NCBI RefSeq assembly: GCF_001949145.1 | Contig: NW_019091568.1 | Coordinates: forward strand, 314,272 to 378,271 | Source of the DNA: Acanthaster planci | Taxonomy: Eukaryota > Echinodermata > Asteroidea > Valvatida > Acanthasteridae | Direction of reading: 5' to 3' | Length of the DNA: 64,000 bases | Shown: positions 63,501 to 64,000 of the stretch, in pieces | How positions within the stretch are numbered: the first letter of the stretch is position 1 | Layout: every line of letters begins with the position of its first letter | Notes under the pieces: generated by a model | What the model was told of the DNA's origin: nothing | The model's database searches: none | The model's input: only the letters and a program-made list of their open reading frames with translations | Made by a program: the position numbers and the translations under genes

Positions 63501-63995
63501 TATTTCTCGGTCAGGTTTTGCTACTTGTTTGCAGTTCCTTCATACAAAACCAAGTGCAGTGTTCACTTAATCTTAGCCATTTTTGGCAGAAAACTCATGC
63601 CTTATTAGCCATGAAAGGCCCCAACAGTGAAAGTGTGTTGTTATTAAATTCTCTGGTGGATGATTTGTGGACTTTTTTTCATTTCTTAAAATCACTGTTG
63701 ATGAAAATTCTTAGGTTTAGCATCTAAGTTGTTATGGTTGGGTTATCAAAATCCTTTCATTTTGTTGGGTGGCGGAACCAATTTACAGTTGGTGCTGAAG
63801 TTCCTTGGAAAAGTGGTGGACCATGAGCCCCAGAACAAGATGTCGCTGAACAACATCGCCATGATCATGGCACCCAACCTCTTCACCACCCAGTCGGCCC
63901 GCAAGAAGTCACCTGACTACGCCGAGCTGCAGTTTGCAGCAGGTACCTGCAACGTCATGCGCATGCTGGTCAAGTACCACAACATTCTGTGGGTG
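27426..63995 (+). CDS. ARHGAP18/28/40-like: Rho GTPase-activating protein, ARHGAP18/28/40 (conundrum) family; 3' end outside window
   Basis: Twelve exons join to 504 uninterrupted codons, and every splice phase agrees: 27426-27582, 30177-30239, 30790-30962, 44547-44700, 53713-53816, 55311-55382, 57074-57242, 57819-57910, 58217-58294, 59604-59763, 61845-61927, 63789-63995. The N-terminal half has family-specific blocks: an acidic FEAYFSELEEIQQ segment, WLKEAGLSS, LTRTQAEAVKKRVEKV and IPDVRDIFP. A helix IALIELTAMFDRLG leads into the RhoGAP domain (about residue 300 on). Key residues are present: arginine finger R345 (EGVLRVPG), K384 and R388 (LLKQFLRDLP) and N465 (MIMAPNLF). The protein should speed GTP hydrolysis on Rho-type GTPases and so limit actin contractility; vertebrate relatives act mainly on RhoA. 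An in-frame TGA at 27405 supports the ATG. The family call rests on remembered resemblance, not a search. Confidence 0.9.
30177..30239 (+). CDS. ARHGAP18/28/40-like: RhoGAP coding exon 2
   Basis: A 63-base exon between CTTCCAG and GGTACGT, phase 1 in and out. It encodes EPELRWLKEAGLSSIADTLK. WLKEAGLS is a strongly conserved block of the ARHGAP18/28 N-terminus, which makes the family call specific. Confidence 0.88.
30790..30962 (+). CDS. ARHGAP18/28/40-like: RhoGAP coding exon 3
   Basis: The acceptor is CCCACAG and the donor GAG|GTGAGC, phase 1 to 0. It encodes LTRTQAEAVKKRVEKV (likely a coiled or helical segment) and IPDVRDIFP, both conserved in the vertebrate relatives. A 13.6-kb intron follows. 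Confidence 0.88.
32080..32290 (+). mobile_element. LINE remnant, late reverse-transcriptase region
   Basis: A broken frame reads CKFLGVTIK.TVAF then LIDRALNTVCNHVSKFS. It matches the FLGVxID..L.W..HI......KlsK signature at the end of LINE reverse transcriptases. Flanking sequence (about 31,890-32,460) may be part of the same copy but is too decayed to assign. Confidence 0.5.
35200..35652. repeat. Ten-copy minisatellite with 41/47-bp units
   Basis: Units start at 35200, 35241, 35288, 35329, 35376, 35409, 35456, 35508, 35549 and 35596, with a truncated eleventh at 35643. Each reads TAGAGGTGCAT(A/G)CCGGT and then AGGTGTACAGGTACTG with one or two TACATG units. Lengths run 41, 47, 41, 47, 33, 47, 52, 41, 47, 47, so most differ by one hexamer. 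CATACC and CATGCC variants alternate for the first eight copies. Long minus-strand open frames over it are only the repeat translated. Confidence 0.92.
40388..40510 (+). CDS. Candidate alternative first exon of the RhoGAP gene
   Basis: The frame is open from a TAG at 40274 to a donor, CGAATG|GTGAGT, at 40510/40511. An ATG at 40388 gives 41 codons including a Cys-rich HHPCCCPRC. It ends in phase 0, the phase at which exon 4 (44547) begins, so splicing to exon 4 would give a short isoform lacking exons 1-3. Against this, the minus strand is also open over the same stretch, and no promoter motif was identified. Confidence 0.25.
41956..42128. repeat. Dense TACATG/ACCGGT tract with an internal ~32-bp duplication
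   Basis: After (TACATG)n, the block ACATGTATACCGGTACACAT, followed by GCATGT, occurs twice in tandem near 41,993-42,053, then more hexamers reach 42,128. Three overlapping open frames here come from the stop-free repeat. Confidence 0.8.
43951..44271 (-). CDS. Unidentified 106-aa ORF, antisense in RhoGAP intron 3
   Basis: It runs ATG to TAA and is not made of hexamer repeats. It begins with a Cys cluster (CTSCRNCCGQ) and continues with well-mixed composition (LNDGFFTPACIEWINNRKNA, VLGKHYILRQVDKMF). No family was recognised. An in-frame TGA lies three codons before the ATG, so it would have to be a single-exon frame or a terminal exon. No poly(A) signal was seen just downstream. It could be a fragment of a retrocopied or mobile gene, or chance. 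Confidence 0.3.
   Translation of the reverse strand: MYKNIGSTGVCTSCRNCCGQHKYLGEISFRMENRNKMLTALNDGFFTPACIEWINNRKNAFSENLKQYKVLGKHYILRQVDKMFAAGTTWYLATFKTKGGSTKTDD
44547..44700 (+). CDS. ARHGAP18/28/40-like: RhoGAP coding exon 4, Arg/Ser-rich linker
   Basis: The acceptor is CCGCAG and the donor CAG|GTGAGC, phase 0 to 1. It encodes a basic linker (GSRRTRSRTLPEG) followed by a short helix (LTSEKLLSKYKD). RSRTLP is a plausible phosphorylation or 14-3-3-type site, by inference only. The region is variable in the family. Confidence 0.78.
48753..48900. repeat. Possible decayed hAT-like end
   Basis: CAGTGTTCCAGTCGAGTCTC resembles the CAGTGTTG..GTC ends at 15242 and 24390. It is followed by CAAGA..CAAGACC words and then a 15-base A run (from 48866). 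A partner end (ACTCGTGACTGGTGTTG near 48,907) is only approximate. It could equally be a SINE-like piece with an A tail. Confidence 0.3.
50210..50401 (+). CDS. Unidentified 63-aa ORF in RhoGAP intron 4
   Basis: ATG to TGA in a GC-richer patch. Its middle reads TKREWDQERYQLSS and its end LLQEFMQQHVRYLSLTEIHL, a plausible helix. No family was recognised. A second frame (50191-50385) is also open, which lowers confidence. No upstream TATA or clear splice acceptor decides between exon and chance. Confidence 0.22.
   Translation: MPHLCVRLPVIHTKREWDQERYQLSSPAMLRKLPNPSKSIPSLLQEFMQQHVRYLSLTEIHLS
50882..50953 (-). repeat. tRNA-derived SINE head, minus strand
   Basis: On the minus strand it reads TGGCTGGATAGCTCAGTTGG, the tRNA start with a near-perfect A box. 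GGTTCAAATTTTG follows about 30 bases later as the B box. Spacing matches a tRNA. The 3' end does not pair with the 5' end, so it is not a working tRNA. The rest of the SINE probably extends to about 50,820. Confidence 0.6.
53713..53816 (+). CDS. ARHGAP18/28/40-like: RhoGAP coding exon 5
   Basis: The acceptor is CTCTGCCAG and the donor CTG|GTAAGT, phase 1 to 0. It encodes a linker containing ITVPSQKGNYDNFLRPHARD. It is accepted because splice sites and phase both fit and codon use resembles the other exons. No domain is recognised. Confidence 0.75.
53817..55310. other. RhoGAP intron 5, nothing recognised
   Basis: A 1.5-kb intron. Minus-strand open frames at 54187-54640 have no recognisable domain. 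Hexamer words are few. Confidence 0.5.
55311..55382 (+). CDS. ARHGAP18/28/40-like: RhoGAP coding exon 6
   Basis: A 72-base exon after TGCCATTGCAG, donor CCG|GTGAGT, phase 0. It encodes DISLRQDDLLRSLSAALP, a short amphipathic helix in the linker before the RhoGAP domain. Confidence 0.78.
55730..55957. repeat. Possible small hAT-like element
   Basis: CAGTGTAGTGGTTGAGTGCT at the left and GGTGGACTCGACTGTCCTG at the right are roughly inverted. In between are direct repeats of GTCCATCACAA (about 55,798-55,821). No clear target duplication was found, so this is tentative. Confidence 0.25.
57074..57242 (+). CDS. ARHGAP18/28/40-like: RhoGAP coding exon 7, pre-GAP helix
   Basis: The acceptor is TCCTCTTAG and the donor AAAG|GTGGGT, phase 0 to 1. 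It encodes FLSPKDIDRVRQIALIELTA then MFDRLG, matching the LAPQDM..LALIELTALYD block of ARHGAP18, followed by a Lys/Arg-rich link. Confidence 0.9.
57819..57910 (+). CDS. ARHGAP18/28/40-like: RhoGAP coding exon 8, start of GAP domain
   Basis: The acceptor is GTCATAG and the donor AAG|GTAATT, phase 1 to 0. It encodes DSGIFGVPLTTLVENDR and the ..P.VLQK helix. FGVPL is the usual opening of RhoGAP domains. Confidence 0.92.
58217..58294 (+). CDS. ARHGAP18/28/40-like: RhoGAP coding exon 9, arginine finger
   Basis: The acceptor is TTCTGTAG and the donor AAG|GTAAAA, phase 0. It encodes GLDEEGVLRVPGSSARIK. The Arg of GVLRVPG is the catalytic finger that enters the GTPase active site, so the enzyme should be active. 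Confidence 0.94.
58295..59603. other. RhoGAP intron 9, nothing recognised
   Basis: A 1.3-kb intron with almost no TACATG words. An open frame starting at 59436 simply runs into exon 10. Confidence 0.55.
59604..59763 (+). CDS. ARHGAP18/28/40-like: RhoGAP coding exon 10, GAP core
   Basis: The acceptor is CTCCACAG and the donor GAAA|GTAAGT, phase 0 to 1. It encodes LFYEGKFKFEDL and LLKQFLRDLPTPIL. The Lys and Arg of KQFLR are the conserved GTPase-contact residues. Confidence 0.94.
59764..61844. other. RhoGAP intron 10, nothing recognised
   Basis: A 2.1-kb intron. TACCC(A/G)TTTATACCC-type near-repeats occur near 61,190-61,310. No exon, RNA gene or element with defined ends was seen. Confidence 0.5.
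61845..61927 (+). CDS. ARHGAP18/28/40-like: RhoGAP coding exon 11
   Basis: The acceptor is the TTTGACAG after a long T tract; starting at 61845 keeps frame (AAG ATC CAA), while a start two bases later would not. The donor is AAG|GTCAGT, phase 0. It encodes RKKQLQCLNLLILVLPDIHR, the conserved GAP helix. Confidence 0.92.
63141..63210 (+). repeat. tRNA-derived SINE head, plus strand
   Basis: A 70-base tRNA-like unit. The 5' GGGG pairs with CCCC at the 3' end, and GGTTCGAATCC (63195-63205) is a perfect B box. The A-box region (GTTGATGTAGTTGTAC) is degraded. It is followed by a CTGGGTTTTCACTCCCTA block reminiscent of the shared tails of marine invertebrate SINEs. It is a repeat rather than a functional tRNA gene. 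Confidence 0.5.
63789..63995 (+). CDS. ARHGAP18/28/40-like: RhoGAP coding exon 12, end of GAP domain within window
   Basis: The acceptor is ATTTACAG and the donor GTG|GTAAG at the window edge, phase 0. It encodes NKMSLNNIAMIMAPNLF with the conserved Asn, and AGTCNVMRMLVKYHNILW, matching the AAGTANTMHLLIKYQKLLW block of ARHGAP18. The downstream C-terminal region, expected to be some 150 aa, is outside. Confidence 0.93.
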
Positions 63996-64000
63996 GTAAG

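Overview
This is a piece of an animal nuclear genome. It contains GT-AG introns of 0.3-13.6 kb, short coding exons, decayed LINE, SINE and DNA-transposon remnants, and AT-leaning non-coding DNA. No bacterial-style operons are present. The non-coding DNA is saturated with palindromic words built from TACATG and TACCGGTA. That texture, and a single gene resembling the vertebrate ARHGAP18/28/40 group, suggest a marine invertebrate deuterostome (echinoderm, hemichordate or cephalochordate). Species cannot be fixed from the sequence alone.

Layout. (1) 1-2413: non-coding. It holds a short fold-back and a Mutator-like non-autonomous element (1310-2244) with long inverted repeats, a near-perfect 9-bp target duplication and two further fold-backs nested inside. 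(2) 2414-4259: a complete two-exon gene for a 416-aa protein with an N-terminal SAP-like helix pair, a SWIM zinc finger and an Ala/Thr/Gln-rich tail. Its intron holds a small TA-flanked MITE and a second fragment of the Mutator-like terminus. (3) 4260-27425: about 23 kb without a convincing protein gene. It contains a possible promoter/5' exon (about 6137-6325), a decayed approximately 150-bp direct repeat that may be an old zinc-finger array, a hAT-like element (15242-16443), a palindromic MITE (20297-20442) and a broken LINE (22950-24760) with a small hAT-like element inside it. (4) 27426-63995 and beyond the window: the plus-strand gene of a Rho GTPase-activating protein of the ARHGAP18/28/40 (Drosophila conundrum) family. 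Twelve coding exons (504 codons) join in frame with matching splice phases. The last ends at a donor 5 bp before the window edge, so the C-terminus is outside.

The RhoGAP introns hold a ten-copy minisatellite (35200-35652), a second LINE remnant, two tRNA-derived SINE heads, possible hAT-like ends, a candidate alternative first exon (40388-40510) and two small unidentified ORFs. Two RFX/X-box-like palindromes lie just upstream of the RhoGAP start. The hexamer words are very dense from about 8 to 47 kb and become rare after about 52 kb.

The SWIM protein and the RhoGAP show no functional link. Exon joins rest on splice-site consensus, reading frame and remembered family resemblance; no alignment or search was run.
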